Positions 1 to 10,382 are shown, numbered from the stretch's first letter. The stretch is DNA of 64,000 bases from Methyloprofundus sp. (GCA_014859465.1 JACUUF010000006.1:1-64000), one strand, 5' to 3'. Made by a program: numbers and translations. The notes: a model not told the origin generated them from the sequence alone.

Positions 1-77
1 GCATTGCAATAACAAGCTGATACGAGAGCTTGCGTAGTTCGCTATAATAGCCAAATTTACCTTACGGATACCTCAAT

Positions 78-1274
78 ATGGCTCACCCTCAACTGTTTCT
101 AAGAAAAAACGAAGACAAACGCTTACGCCAAGGTCATCTCTGGGTCTTTAGCAATGAAGTCGATATTGCCCGCAGTCCGCTTACCCAATTTACTGCAGGT
201 GATTTAGTTAGCGTCTCGGCTAGTGATGGAAAAATACTAGGTACAGCTTACATAAATCCTAATACACTCATTTGCGCACGCATGTTATCGCGCAAACCGA
301 GCGCAAAAGTCGGCGAAAAAATATTTACCGCACGCCTAAGTAAAGCACTTGCTTTGCGTGAACTATTTTATGATAAACCATTTTACCGTCTAGTCTTTAG
401 CGAAAGTGATGGTTTACCTGGATTAGTCATAGACCGTTTTGGTGATGTCTTATGCGTACAAATCACCACGGCAGGCATTGAACGCCAAAAAGAAGCTTTA
501 GTTAAAGTGCTAGTCGAACTATTACAGCCTCAAGCTATTTTGCTAAAAAATGATAACCCCCAAAGAGAACTAGAAGGCTTGTCACTGGAAACCGAATTAG
601 CCTACGGTGAATTACCCAAACAACTCATTATCGAAGAAAATAACGCGCAATTTAAAATTGATATAGTGGATGGACAAAAAACTGGCTGGTTTTATGATCA
701 TCGTAGCAGTCGTGCGGATTTAGCTAAAATAGCATCAGGCAAAACAGTTTTAGATTTATTTTCTTATGCTGGCGCTTGGGGCATTCCTGCGGCAATGAAC
801 GGTGCCGAACAAGTCACCTGCGTCGATGCCTCAGCTGGAGCCATTGCCTTAGCAGAGCAAAATGCACAACTTAATCAAGTCAGCGATAAAATGCACTTTG
901 TACAAAGCGATGTTTTTGAATATCTAAAACAAGCACGCTTAGATAATTTACGTTTCGACATTATCGTCTTAGATCCACCCGCATTAATTAAACGCAAGAA
1001 AGACTTCAAAGCAGGCTACGAAGCTTATCGCCGCCTAAATCATTTAGCTTTACAGGTCTTAGCTAAAGATGGCATTTTAGTTTCTGCCTCTTGCTCTTAT
1101 CACCTAAGCAAAGCGAATTTACATGAAATCCTACGCTCATCAGCGCGTCATATAGATAGAAATATTACCGTCTTAGCAACAGGCGGCCAAGCCCCAGATC
1201 ACCCGATTCATCTCTCCATTCCAGAAACTGAATACTTAAAAACTTTCGTTTGCGCGGTATCGGAAACGCTGTAA
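78..1274 (+). CDS. rlmI: class I SAM-dependent 23S rRNA methyltransferase, RlmI-like (PUA + MTase)
   Basis: 398 aa ORF; N-terminal PUA-like region (LRKNEDKRLRQGHLWVFSNEV), SAM motif VLDLFSYAGAWGI, catalytic DPPALIK. Confidence 0.88.
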   Translation: MAHPQLFLRKNEDKRLRQGHLWVFSNEVDIARSPLTQFTAGDLVSVSASDGKILGTAYINPNTLICARMLSRKPSAKVGEKIFTARLSKALALRELFYDKPFYRLVFSESDGLPGLVIDRFGDVLCVQITTAGIERQKEALVKVLVELLQPQAILLKNDNPQRELEGLSLETELAYGELPKQLIIEENNAQFKIDIVDGQKTGWFYDHRSSRADLAKIASGKTVLDLFSYAGAWGIPAAMNGAEQVTCVDASAGAIALAEQNAQLNQVSDKMHFVQSDVFEYLKQARLDNLRFDIIVLDPPALIKRKKDFKAGYEAYRRLNHLALQVLAKDGILVSASCSYHLSKANLHEILRSSARHIDRNITVLATGGQAPDHPIHLSIPETEYLKTFVCAVSETL

Positions 1275-1283
1275 GCATTAGGG

Positions 1284-1342
1284 AAATAAGCTGCAAGGTT
1301 GAAAAAGAGCCAATTTACATGGCTCAATCCCAGCTTATTTTC
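1284..1342 (+). terminator. nested hairpin downstream of rlmI-like gene
   Basis: AAATAAGCTG...CAGCTTATTT outer arms with inner GAGCC...GGCTC stem, then a short T-run. Confidence 0.5.
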
Positions 1343-1525
1343 ATCAAATTATAAGCAAAAAATTAAACTATGTTATATAGCTCATTAAAGCTACTGTATA
1401 TCCCGCACTTTTATAGTGTAATTTTATTGAAAAACAAAAATAAGCAAATTAAAACAATAAGTTAAAAAATGGCATTGCTCTTGCTTTACTTCAGGCATCA
1501 TTGGTAACACAAGAAGAATAAACAT

Positions 1526-1777
1526 ATGAGTAGCCAACAACCAGCACAACAAGAATCTCAAATTTCAAATGGTGCACTTTTAATCGGTGCGGGGCTTGCT
1601 TTAGCCTCATTTATTGTTCTTCCAGCCGTTGCCGCTCGCCTAGGTATAGGATCTAGCCTAACAGGCGCACTACGCATCGCACTAATGAAAGCCTCAACAA
1701 AAGTCTGCAACCCAAGCCAGACGAGCAACCTATCCGTTGATAAAACCTGCCCTCCCGATGCAGACTGCCATCAATAA
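1526..1777 (+). CDS. small hypothetical protein with one hydrophobic segment
   Basis: 83 aa ORF with hydrophobic GALLIGAGLALASFIVLPAVAA segment; same strand as the downstream copper genes. Confidence 0.6.
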   Translation: MSSQQPAQQESQISNGALLIGAGLALASFIVLPAVAARLGIGSSLTGALRIALMKASTKVCNPSQTSNLSVDKTCPPDADCHQ

Positions 1778-1948
1778 CAGAAAACGCTAACATTCTCTGC
1801 CATTCGACCTTTATTTTCTGATAGAATGCGGCTATTCGTTTATCGATATTTATTAGGTCTAAAAGCGGTCTTTTTCTGCTTAAACTCATTGTTTTAGGCA
1901 CTGAGATTCGTTTCTAGTTTTAAACCCTCAATATTATTATTTATATCT

Positions 1949-2116
1949 ATGGCTGATAAAAAAAAATCATGTGATTTGTGCGGACTTCCTGTAGAAATCG
2001 AAGGCTTTACTCTATTAACAAAAGAAGGTAAAAAGAATTTTTGTTGCGAAGGCTGTCAGGGCATTTATGAAATGCTCAATGAAGACAACCTACTTCCTGA
2101 TGAATCTAAAATCTAA
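1949..2116 (+). CDS. 55 aa stand-alone heavy-metal-binding mini-protein (like the N-terminal metal-binding domain of CcoI/FixI-type P-type ATPases)
   Basis: Below the ORF-track cutoff. Translation MADKKKSCDLCGLPVEIEGFTLLTKEGKKNFCCEGCQGIYEMLNEDNLLPDESKI with CxxC and CCxxC motifs. Confidence 0.78.
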   Translation: MADKKKSCDLCGLPVEIEGFTLLTKEGKKNFCCEGCQGIYEMLNEDNLLPDESKI

Positions 2117-2148
2117 CGCTTTCTACCCTTTTTAACCGGACTATTAAT

Positions 2149-2484
2149 ATGGCTCATCATCATAGTAAACAGGTTGCAACTGTCCAGCATGCAAAAAACA
2201 TGGCTCACCTAGGCCTTAATAAACACGAAGTTTCAAGCACATTAATTAAAGGCGCCGTTATGTCAGCGGGCGCACAAACAGGAAAATCTATCATGAGCAA
2301 AATTGCAAAACACCCTTTTCTTTTAGTCGGTATCGGCATGGTTGCAGGCTACTACGCACACAAACATAGAAAAGATATTATTGCTTCCGTGAGCTCCGTA
2401 ACGGGTAAAGGCAAAGACTTTGTACTGCAGCAAAAAGAAAATCTAGAAGATTTAGTTGCCGAATCAAAAGAAGCTCAAGAGTAA
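2149..2484 (+). CDS. hypothetical protein, His-rich N-terminus, single hydrophobic segment
   Basis: 111 aa ORF, MAHHHSKQ start, hydrophobic HPFLLVGIGMVAGYYAH segment, located between metal-binding genes. Confidence 0.65.
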   Translation: MAHHHSKQVATVQHAKNMAHLGLNKHEVSSTLIKGAVMSAGAQTGKSIMSKIAKHPFLLVGIGMVAGYYAHKHRKDIIASVSSVTGKGKDFVLQQKENLEDLVAESKEAQE

Positions 2485-2717
2485 AGAGAATTGGCTATCT
2501 AGCATTAGATTTGCAGCGTGTGGCTTCCCGCCAGAGCTATTACCAGCCTTAAAGGCGCACTGAAGCCACATCCTGCCACTTTTAATGCCTTCCCATCCGC
2601 GCGCGGCGTGGCGTGGGGCAGCCAAACATCATACCCTAGCCTAATTCAGCCTTTAGCTGCCTGCATATCCACAACTAAAGCACGCTTTCTTGCCAAGTTA
2701 TATTCTTAACTACTTAC

Positions 2718-3323
2718 ATGTCTATACAAAAAGAAATTATTTTACGTTATAAATCTTCAGGCCATGTAAGGTTCCAAATCCCGGAACGCTTATGCCGTCC
2801 TGATATTGCCACTTTTGTTGCCGACGCTATTCAACAAATTGATGGTGTTTATCAAGTCAATCTCTATAGAAACAAAAAGAAACTTGCGATTCGCTTTGTC
2901 AATGAAACACTGTCCTTTCAAGACCTAGCACAACAACTTTTAACTTTGCTCACAGACCTAGAGAATAAAAGTTTTTTTATCACCAAAGCAAAACCAGCTA
3001 AAACCTCTCTAATAAAAAATACCTTTTCTGGCTGGAAAGCGACGCGCTGGGCAAAAGACAAATACACAGAAACCAAAGAAACAGCACAGGCCATTGGTAT
3101 TTTGGCAAAATTAGGTTTGAAAAAAAAACCTGAAATTCTTGCCAACCCAGAAAAAACACTAATCAGCTTTTTTAATGATGTTTTGATTTTGTTTCTGGTT
3201 AAAACTCACTGGAAATTAATCACCAAAAAATGGTTACTAGAACCACTTAAATATCGCTACCAGTGGCTAACCATTTTTTATCTGATGTATTTATTTATCC
3301 GCTCTAAAAACAAAAACAAATAA
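2718..3323 (+). CDS. HMA-like domain protein with C-terminal membrane segment
   Basis: 201 aa ORF; N-terminal beta-alpha-beta-like region lacking CxxC resembles the N-terminus of the downstream ATPase; ends 2 nt before the ATPase start. Confidence 0.65.
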   Translation: MSIQKEIILRYKSSGHVRFQIPERLCRPDIATFVADAIQQIDGVYQVNLYRNKKKLAIRFVNETLSFQDLAQQLLTLLTDLENKSFFITKAKPAKTSLIKNTFSGWKATRWAKDKYTETKETAQAIGILAKLGLKKKPEILANPEKTLISFFNDVLILFLVKTHWKLITKKWLLEPLKYRYQWLTIFYLMYLFIRSKNKNK

Positions 3324-3324
3324 A

Positions 3325-5790
3325 TTGACGCTAAATATGACGCAATCATTTCAGCCCAAAAATTTTACACTCGCTCATGAACTGAAAAATCGTATAAGAA
3401 TCCTTGTTCCTATATTAAAGAAAGATCCTGAGCGTACCTATATTTTTGAAATTATTTTAAAAAAACGCCCCGAAATAAAAGCCATAAAATCTGTCCCAGA
3501 CATTGGTTCCGTCACGCTTTATTTTGATCACCAAGCGTTACCTAAAAAAAACCTACTCATTCTTTTAGATACCGTTTTAGGTAATGTTGGTAAGAAAAAA
3601 ATCAGCCTACCTAAAAGTAATGTTGTTGAAGACCCCAATGTGCCTTTACAAGACATTAGCCTAGCCATTGAAGGTATGAGCTGTGCCTCTTGCGCCTTGC
3701 TATTGGAAATGTCTTTAAAGCGTGATCCACGCATACACAGTGCCTCGGTCAACTTTGCTTCAGCCATAGCAACTGCCCGGGGCCGTTTATCGCGCCAAGA
3801 AATGTCCGCTATTATTGCTAAAGTCGGCTACAAAGCCAATTTAATGGATACGCTTTCGCAGCGTCAGGGGCTGATCGAAAAGGAGCGCCTGCGCCTGGCC
3901 AGCGCTAAAAAAAGATTTATTTGGGCCAGCGTCCTAAGTGCTCCGGTCATTGCCGTTGGCATGGCCATGCCCGCAGGTCGTTTTTATCATTGGTTTCAGT
4001 TCGCACTGACCACACCGGTGGTGTTTGTCGCCGGCGCTACATTTTTCACCAAAGCGTGGAAATTAGCCAAAATGGGCAATGCCAATATGGATAGTTTAAT
4101 TGCTATCGGTGTTGGTTCTGCTTATGGTTATAGCTTACCTTCCTTATTAAGAGGCCGAGGTCATCTTTATTTTGAGGCCGCAGCTAGCATTATTTCATTC
4201 GTCTTGCTGGGGCGCTATATGGAAGAAAGCGCCAAAGGCAAGGCGGGCGAAGCGATTAGAAAATTAATCGATCTACAGCCACAAACAGCAACCTTATTAA
4301 AAAACGGCCGAGAATTTACCATCAGCATTGATGATATTCAATTAGATGATTTACTACTGATTCGTCCTGGCGAAAAAATACCGACCGACGGCGAAGTAGT
4401 CTCAGGACTATCGACGGTTGATGAAGCGATGGTCACCGGTGAAAGTATGCCTATCGTTAAAGAGACCGGGCATAAAGTCATCGGTGGCTGTGTGAATGGC
4501 ACCGGCGTCTTAACCATTAAAGCGACCGCTATTGGCATGGATACTGTATTAGCTGGCATTATTCACATGGTAGATCATGCGCAAGCTTCCAAATTACCGG
4601 TACAAAAATTAGTAGATAAAATATCTGCCGTATTTGTACCCAGTGTTATGGCTGTTTCTGCCCTCACCTTTGTTTCCTGGACAATCGCTGGCGCACCGTT
4701 TAGCTTTGCTTTTAGTAACGCCATCACCGTACTACTCATTGCCTGCCCTTGCGCCTTAGGCTTAGCAACACCAACCGCCATTATGGTCGGTACCGGGCAA
4801 TCAGCTAAACGCGGCGTGTATATACGCAACGGCGAAAGCTTAGAAACAGCAACCCATTTAACCGCAATTATTTTCGATAAAACTGGCACCATCACCGAAG
4901 GCAGACCACAAGTTACTGATTTTATTAACATCAGCGATCATGGTAATGAAATATTATTAACACATATCGCTTCTGCCGAACATAATTCTGAGCATTTTTT
5001 AGCTCAAGCGATCGTCAATTACGCGCAAGCAGAACATGACTTTGAATTTAAGGCCGTTAAAGATTTCAATATTACTGCTGGTCGCGGCTTAAAAGCTAAA
5101 GTCGGACATTATCAAATACTGATTGGCAATCAAGCTTGGCTAGAAGAGCACAACATCGACATTTCTGAATTAATGGCGCATGCAGACACTTTAGGGCTTT
5201 CTGGAAAAACACCGGTATTTACCGCATTTAACGGCAAAGCGACCGCCTTATTCGGTATTGCAGATCAGCCACGCGAATCGGCTAAAGCAGCGATAGCGGC
5301 GCTACATAAATTAAATATCGAAACCCTCATGGTAACCGGCGATACCAGTGCAACCGCGCATCATATTGCAGCTTTAGTTGGCATTAAAACAGTCATTGCT
5401 CATGCGTCACCGGAACAAAAACTACAAGAAATCCACCGCCTGCAAAACGAAGGCGGTTCAGTCGGCATGATTGGTGATGGTATTAATGACGCACCCGCCC
5501 TTGCTGCGGCTAATGTCGGCTTTGCTATTGGCCACGGAACTGACATTGCTATTGAATCTGCCGACTTAACCTTAGTCAATGGTGATATTGCTAAAGTAGC
5601 CGAAACCGTTGAACTCAGCACCTTAACCATGAAGATCATTAAACAGAATTTATTCTGGGCTTTTGGTTACAATACTATCGCTATTCCAGTTGCCGCAATC
5701 GGCAAACTCAACCCCATGATTGCTTCTGCCGCTATGGCATTAAGCTCTGTTTCAGTAATTGTAAATTCTCTACGTATCAACGGAAAATAA
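3325..5790 (+). CDS. copA: heavy-metal (Cu+) translocating P1B-type ATPase, CopA-like
   Basis: HMA motif GMSCASC, CPC motif IACPCALG, phosphorylation motif DKTGTIT, GDGINDAPAL hinge; TTG start at 3325 or ATG at 3337. Confidence 0.93.
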   Translation: MTLNMTQSFQPKNFTLAHELKNRIRILVPILKKDPERTYIFEIILKKRPEIKAIKSVPDIGSVTLYFDHQALPKKNLLILLDTVLGNVGKKKISLPKSNVVEDPNVPLQDISLAIEGMSCASCALLLEMSLKRDPRIHSASVNFASAIATARGRLSRQEMSAIIAKVGYKANLMDTLSQRQGLIEKERLRLASAKKRFIWASVLSAPVIAVGMAMPAGRFYHWFQFALTTPVVFVAGATFFTKAWKLAKMGNANMDSLIAIGVGSAYGYSLPSLLRGRGHLYFEAAASIISFVLLGRYMEESAKGKAGEAIRKLIDLQPQTATLLKNGREFTISIDDIQLDDLLLIRPGEKIPTDGEVVSGLSTVDEAMVTGESMPIVKETGHKVIGGCVNGTGVLTIKATAIGMDTVLAGIIHMVDHAQASKLPVQKLVDKISAVFVPSVMAVSALTFVSWTIAGAPFSFAFSNAITVLLIACPCALGLATPTAIMVGTGQSAKRGVYIRNGESLETATHLTAIIFDKTGTITEGRPQVTDFINISDHGNEILLTHIASAEHNSEHFLAQAIVNYAQAEHDFEFKAVKDFNITAGRGLKAKVGHYQILIGNQAWLEEHNIDISELMAHADTLGLSGKTPVFTAFNGKATALFGIADQPRESAKAAIAALHKLNIETLMVTGDTSATAHHIAALVGIKTVIAHASPEQKLQEIHRLQNEGGSVGMIGDGINDAPALAAANVGFAIGHGTDIAIESADLTLVNGDIAKVAETVELSTLTMKIIKQNLFWAFGYNTIAIPVAAIGKLNPMIASAAMALSSVSVIVNSLRINGK

Positions 5791-5791
5791 C

Positions 5792-6553
5792 GTGACCGAT
5801 TTTTTGGCTAACTTAGATTACACCGTTTACACCCTCGCCTTTATGACCGGTTTTTTGGGCAGTGGACATTGTGCAGGGATGTGCGGCGCTTTAGTCGCTG
5901 GCTTCTTTATGAAGACTGAGAAAAAAAGCGCATGGCCTTATCTAACCTACCATTTCGCGCGTATTACCATGTACACCCTGGTCGGTATCACAGCCGCAAC
6001 GCTTGGTGCAGCCTTAATATCCACTGGCATGCTCGGCCACATCCAAGGCTTTCTCCAGGTGTTCATTGGTTTTTTTGTTATTATCCTGGCGCTAGGTATT
6101 GCCGGTCTTTCGCCCTGGCAGTTTTCCATGAAATACATGCCCACCAAAGTGCTGAATAAAATTTTCATGGCTGCTGCTCGACGCGGCTCATCACTCGGCG
6201 CGGCAATGGGCGGCATGTTAAATGGCCTAATGCCCTGCCCTTTAACCTTTGCTATGGCGGTTAATGCGACTTCAGCCCCCTCTCCGGCAGAAGGTGGACT
6301 AATGATGCTAGCCTTAGGCTTAGGCACTTTACCTACTATGCTTGTCGTTACCTTTGCCTTTGGCAAGCTAGGCACTAAAGCCCGTGGCCTTATGCTCAAA
6401 ACAGCAGCGGTCATTATGATTATAATGGGCGCTAATACCATGTATATGGGGCTTAAATTTCTTGCTTCAGACGCAGGCTTTAAGGATATGATACATAGCA
6501 TGCATTCCATGGAAATGATGGGAATGGATCACTCTACTCACAATACGCCATAA
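5792..6553 (+). CDS. sulfite exporter TauE/SafE (UreH-like) family membrane protein with Met/His-rich tail
   Basis: 253 aa, GTG start; GFLGSGHCAGMCGALV N-terminal motif and GLMPCPLTFAMA repeat typical of the family; C-terminus IHSMHSMEMMGMDHSTH. Confidence 0.85.
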   Translation: MTDFLANLDYTVYTLAFMTGFLGSGHCAGMCGALVAGFFMKTEKKSAWPYLTYHFARITMYTLVGITAATLGAALISTGMLGHIQGFLQVFIGFFVIILALGIAGLSPWQFSMKYMPTKVLNKIFMAAARRGSSLGAAMGGMLNGLMPCPLTFAMAVNATSAPSPAEGGLMMLALGLGTLPTMLVVTFAFGKLGTKARGLMLKTAAVIMIIMGANTMYMGLKFLASDAGFKDMIHSMHSMEMMGMDHSTHNTP

Positions 6554-6566
6554 ATCTTGCACGCTT

Positions 6567-7355
6567 ATGAAACTCGCCCCTCACGATGTACTTATTTTAC
6601 ATGCTGCGGCGGATCTATTAGAAAACCCTAGCTTTAGCTCTAAAGTCACAAAAACCGTCGGTAGTACCATTGAAAAAACCATTGCTATCTTACCGACGCA
6701 AGTCGCCTTATCGCTCAATGACCTTACGCGTACAGCCCTAGAGAAATCACTAGAGGGGGCTATTTTCACTTTAAGCTCACGCGAAAGCAGCAAGCCCTAT
6801 AGCAAAACGCATCAGTTTTTAGTAGGCTTAAGTGGTGCTATCGGCGGTACTTTTGGTTTTGCCGCCATTACTGCTGAACTGCCGGTTTCAACGACGATTA
6901 TGCTGCGCTCAATCGCTGAAATTGCACGCTATCACGGCGAAAATATTAGTCACGCCAACACTAAAATGGCCTGTTTAGAAGTCTTCGCCCTCAGCGATAG
7001 TGCTAAACATGGTTCAGAAACGGGTTATTATGCAATTCGTTCTTTGCTAGCAAAATCCCTATCTGATGCGGCCGCACAACTTGCCAGCCCGTCACTCAGC
7101 AAAGAAAGTGCGCCCTTAATCAGTAAAGCGATCAATCAAATTGCCGCCCGTTTTAGTATGCCCATTACAGAAAAAATTGCCGCACAAAGCATACCCGTTA
7201 TCGGTGCGATTGGTGGCGCCAGCATTAACCTTATGTTTATAAGGTACTTTCAAAGCTTAGCGCATGCACACTTTGCGTTACGTCACCTTGAACGCAAATA
7301 TACCCCCGAATTGGTAAAATTAAATTATCAAAAATGGATAGCGCGACAAAACTAA
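6567..7355 (+). CDS. EcsC family protein
   Basis: 262 aa; overall pattern (GLSGAIGGTFGFAAITAELPVSTTIMLRSIAEIAR, IPVIGAIGGASINLMFIRYFQSLAHAHFALRHLERKY) matches the EcsC family as I know it. Confidence 0.8.
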   Translation: MKLAPHDVLILHAAADLLENPSFSSKVTKTVGSTIEKTIAILPTQVALSLNDLTRTALEKSLEGAIFTLSSRESSKPYSKTHQFLVGLSGAIGGTFGFAAITAELPVSTTIMLRSIAEIARYHGENISHANTKMACLEVFALSDSAKHGSETGYYAIRSLLAKSLSDAAAQLASPSLSKESAPLISKAINQIAARFSMPITEKIAAQSIPVIGAIGGASINLMFIRYFQSLAHAHFALRHLERKYTPELVKLNYQKWIARQN

Positions 7356-7410
7356 TTTTCTATTTTGTAGTATCATAGCCACCCCTCACAGATTTTGCCT
7401 TCAGGAAAAA

Positions 7411-8421
7411 ATGCAGATAGGTCCTTATCAATTAGAGAATAATCTCATTTTAGCGCCTATGGCTGGTATTACAGACCGCCCATTTCGTAACCTATGCAAA
7501 CAATTTGGTGCGGGACTGGCTGTCTCGGAAATGGTCGCCTCCAACCCTGCCTTACGCAAAAATAAACGCACTTTACTCAAAGCAAATCACCGCGGTGAAA
7601 TTGGTTTACGTTCAGTGCAAATCTTAGGCACCAATCCAGCGCAAATGGCAGAAGCCGCGCAAATTAACGCGCAACGGGGCGCACAAATCATTGATATTAA
7701 TATGGGCTGCCCCGCTAAAAAAGTATGTTCTGTGGCCGCAGGGTCTGCCTTAATGCGCGATGAAGACCTAGTAAAACGTATTTTAGAGGCTGTCGTACAA
7801 GCCGTGAGTCTTCCTGTTACTTTAAAAATCCGCACAGGCTGGGATAGTGATAGCCGCAATGCCGTCAATATTGCACAAATAGCAGAACAATCAGGCATTG
7901 CCGCATTGACCGTACATGGCCGCACCCGTGCCTGTGCTTTTAAGGGCAATGCCGAATACGAGACGATTAAAGCCGTTAAACAAGCCGTGAGTATTCCAGT
8001 CATTGCTAATGGCGATATTAATTCCGTAGAAAAGGCGCGTTATGTATTAGAACACACAGGCGCCGATGGGATCATGATTGGTCGAGGCGCTCAAGGCCGC
8101 CCCTGGTTTTTTCAAGAAATCCAATATTATTTACAAACCGGAGAACACGCGGCTAAAGCAGATTTGGAGCAAATTAAAAGCACCTTACAACACCATTTAG
8201 CGGAGCTTTATCTATTTTATGGAGACCTTAATGGTGTTAGAATAGGACGTAAACATATCGGCTGGTACTTTGAGCACATAGGCGCTTTGCCTACGGCTAT
8301 TAAAAGCAAAATATACCAAACCGACTCTCCAGAGACACAGCTATCTCTCGTTAATTCGGCATTTGATCTTTTCGATCCATCGATGCCGCTTCAACCTATA
8401 AACAACGCATGCAAGCACTGA
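7411..8421 (+). CDS. dusB: tRNA dihydrouridine synthase DusB
   Basis: APMAGITDRPFR, NMGCPAKKVC, IMIGRGAQGRPW; followed by fis as in many gammaproteobacteria. Confidence 0.95.
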   Translation: MQIGPYQLENNLILAPMAGITDRPFRNLCKQFGAGLAVSEMVASNPALRKNKRTLLKANHRGEIGLRSVQILGTNPAQMAEAAQINAQRGAQIIDINMGCPAKKVCSVAAGSALMRDEDLVKRILEAVVQAVSLPVTLKIRTGWDSDSRNAVNIAQIAEQSGIAALTVHGRTRACAFKGNAEYETIKAVKQAVSIPVIANGDINSVEKARYVLEHTGADGIMIGRGAQGRPWFFQEIQYYLQTGEHAAKADLEQIKSTLQHHLAELYLFYGDLNGVRIGRKHIGWYFEHIGALPTAIKSKIYQTDSPETQLSLVNSAFDLFDPSMPLQPINNACKH

Positions 8422-8425
8422 TAAC

Positions 8426-8677
8426 ATGAGCACAAGCAATAACACGCCCCCTATTCCTTTATCTGCACAGGTAAAGCAAGCTGTAGACAACTACCTAAAA
8501 CAACTTGATGGCTATGACGCGACAGGCTTACATGCCATGGTGCTTGCTGAAGTTGAGAAGCCTTTATTTGAAGCCACACTACAATATTCGGGCTATAATC
8601 AAACTAAAACGGCACAAATTCTTGGCATTAGTCGCAGCACTTTACGTAAGAAAATAGAGCAATACGACTTATCCTAA
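8426..8677 (+). CDS. fis: Fis family DNA-binding protein
   Basis: 83 aa with C-terminal HTH (GYNQTKTAQILGISRSTLRKKIEQY), directly after dusB. Confidence 0.93.
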   Translation: MSTSNNTPPIPLSAQVKQAVDNYLKQLDGYDATGLHAMVLAEVEKPLFEATLQYSGYNQTKTAQILGISRSTLRKKIEQYDLS

Positions 8678-8701
8678 TCATTCTCAGCCCTAGAGATTTC
8701 C

Positions 8702-10261
8702 ATGAAAAAAAAAGTTACCCGCGCCTTAATCAGTGTTTCTAATAAAACTGGTGTTCTTGATTTTTGTCGTGAACTAGACCAGTTAGGCATAGAACTATTA
8801 TCCACTGGCGGCACAGCAAAATTACTCGCCGAAAATGATATTAACGTCACCGAAGTTTCTGATTACACAGGTTTTCCAGAAATGATGGATGGCCGCGTTA
8901 AAACTTTACACCCAAAAGTACATGGTGGCATTTTAGGTCGTCGTGGTATTGATGACCAAATCATGGCCGCTAATGGCATTAATGCGATTGATATGGTGGT
9001 GGTCAATCTCTACCCTTTTGAAGAAACCGTAGCGAATCCAAATTGCGATTTAGAAACCGCCATTGAAAATATCGACATCGGTGGCCCAACCATGATTCGT
9101 GCTGCGGCTAAAAATCATAATGATGTCGCTATCGTAGTTGATCCTACTGACTACGCAAGCGTGCTCACTGAATTAGTGAACAACGGCAATCAGCTAGCCC
9201 ATCAAACACGCTTTAATCTTGCCTTAAAAAGTTTCGAGCACACCGCAAAATACGATACCGCTATCTCAATTTACTTAGGCAACGTCAATAAACAACAATT
9301 TCCAGAAACGCTGAATTTACAATTCCACAAATTGCAAAACATGCGTTACGGCGAGAATCCACACCAAAAAGCGGCTTTCTACCAAGAAAAATCGCCTGCA
9401 TCAGGGACCATTTCGGCTGCTAAACAGCTACAAGGTAAAGAGCTTTCTTACAATAATATCGCTGATACCGATGCCGCACTAGAATGCGTTAAATCATTCG
9501 AAGAAAAGCCAACTTGCGTTATCGTCAAGCATGCCAACCCTTGTGGTGTGGCGCAAGCCGATTCATTATTGGCAGCTTACGATTTAGCTTATGCGACTGA
9601 TCCTACTTCTGCGTTTGGCGGCATTATCGCCTTTAACCGCGAATTAGATGAAGCAACTGCGGCAGAAATTATTAAACGTCAGTTTGTTGAAGTGATTATC
9701 GCGCCAACCGTTAGTAAAGCAGCACAAGAGGTCTTAGCGGAAAAACAAAATGTTCGCGTCTTAGAATGCGGTATTTGGAACAGTGGCAACGAACCTTGTT
9801 TTGATTTCAAACGCGTTTCAGGCGGCTTATTAGTCCAAGATAAAGACTTCGGCAGCATTAGCGCCGCAGAAGTAAAGGTCGTCAGTAAACGGGCACCAAC
9901 AGCACAAGAAATGACCGATTTATTATTTACTTGGAAAGTGGCTAAATTTGTTAAATCAAACGCTATCGTGTATTGCCAAGGCGGGCGCACCATTGGTGTG
10001 GGTGCCGGTCAAATGAGCCGCGTTTACTCCGCTAAAGTTGCTGGCATAAAAGCCGCCGATGAAGGCTTAACCGTTGCTGGATCAGTCATGGCTTCCGATG
10101 CCTTCTTCCCGTTTAGAGATGGCTTAGATGCAGCGGCACAAGCAGGCATTACCGCCGTGATTCAACCGGGCGGCTCTATGCGTGATGCCGAAGTCATTGC
10201 CGCAGCAGATGAGCATAATATCGCGATGGTGTTTACTGGCATGCGTCATTTTAGGCATTAA
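8702..10261 (+). CDS. purH: bifunctional AICAR transformylase/IMP cyclohydrolase PurH
   Basis: 519 aa; [45 protein letters not shown]. Confidence 0.97.
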   Translation: MKKKVTRALISVSNKTGVLDFCRELDQLGIELLSTGGTAKLLAENDINVTEVSDYTGFPEMMDGRVKTLHPKVHGGILGRRGIDDQIMAANGINAIDMVVVNLYPFEETVANPNCDLETAIENIDIGGPTMIRAAAKNHNDVAIVVDPTDYASVLTELVNNGNQLAHQTRFNLALKSFEHTAKYDTAISIYLGNVNKQQFPETLNLQFHKLQNMRYGENPHQKAAFYQEKSPASGTISAAKQLQGKELSYNNIADTDAALECVKSFEEKPTCVIVKHANPCGVAQADSLLAAYDLAYATDPTSAFGGIIAFNRELDEATAAEIIKRQFVEVIIAPTVSKAAQEVLAEKQNVRVLECGIWNSGNEPCFDFKRVSGGLLVQDKDFGSISAAEVKVVSKRAPTAQEMTDLLFTWKVAKFVKSNAIVYCQGGRTIGVGAGQMSRVYSAKVAGIKAADEGLTVAGSVMASDAFFPFRDGLDAAAQAGITAVIQPGGSMRDAEVIAAADEHNIAMVFTGMRHFRH

Positions 10262-10282
10262 AAAACAGCCCCTATCCTCGTG

Positions 10283-10326
10283 TGGGAGTCGCTTTAGCCA
10301 CGAAATCGCGACTAAATTCGCTCCCA
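10283..10326. repeat. REP-like imperfect inverted repeat
   Basis: TGGGAGTCGCTTTAG...CTAAATTCGCTCCCA hairpin between purH and purD. Confidence 0.5.
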
Positions 10327-10382
10327 TAAAAAATCATACTCTTTAATAAAAACCTATCATTTAACCCTCTCTGGTTTACATT

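Noticed and set aside
2518-2709. 63 aa ORF between the 111 aa and HMA-like genes
   Set aside because: No recognisable family, lies over an inverted repeat; low-complexity composition suggests it is not coding.
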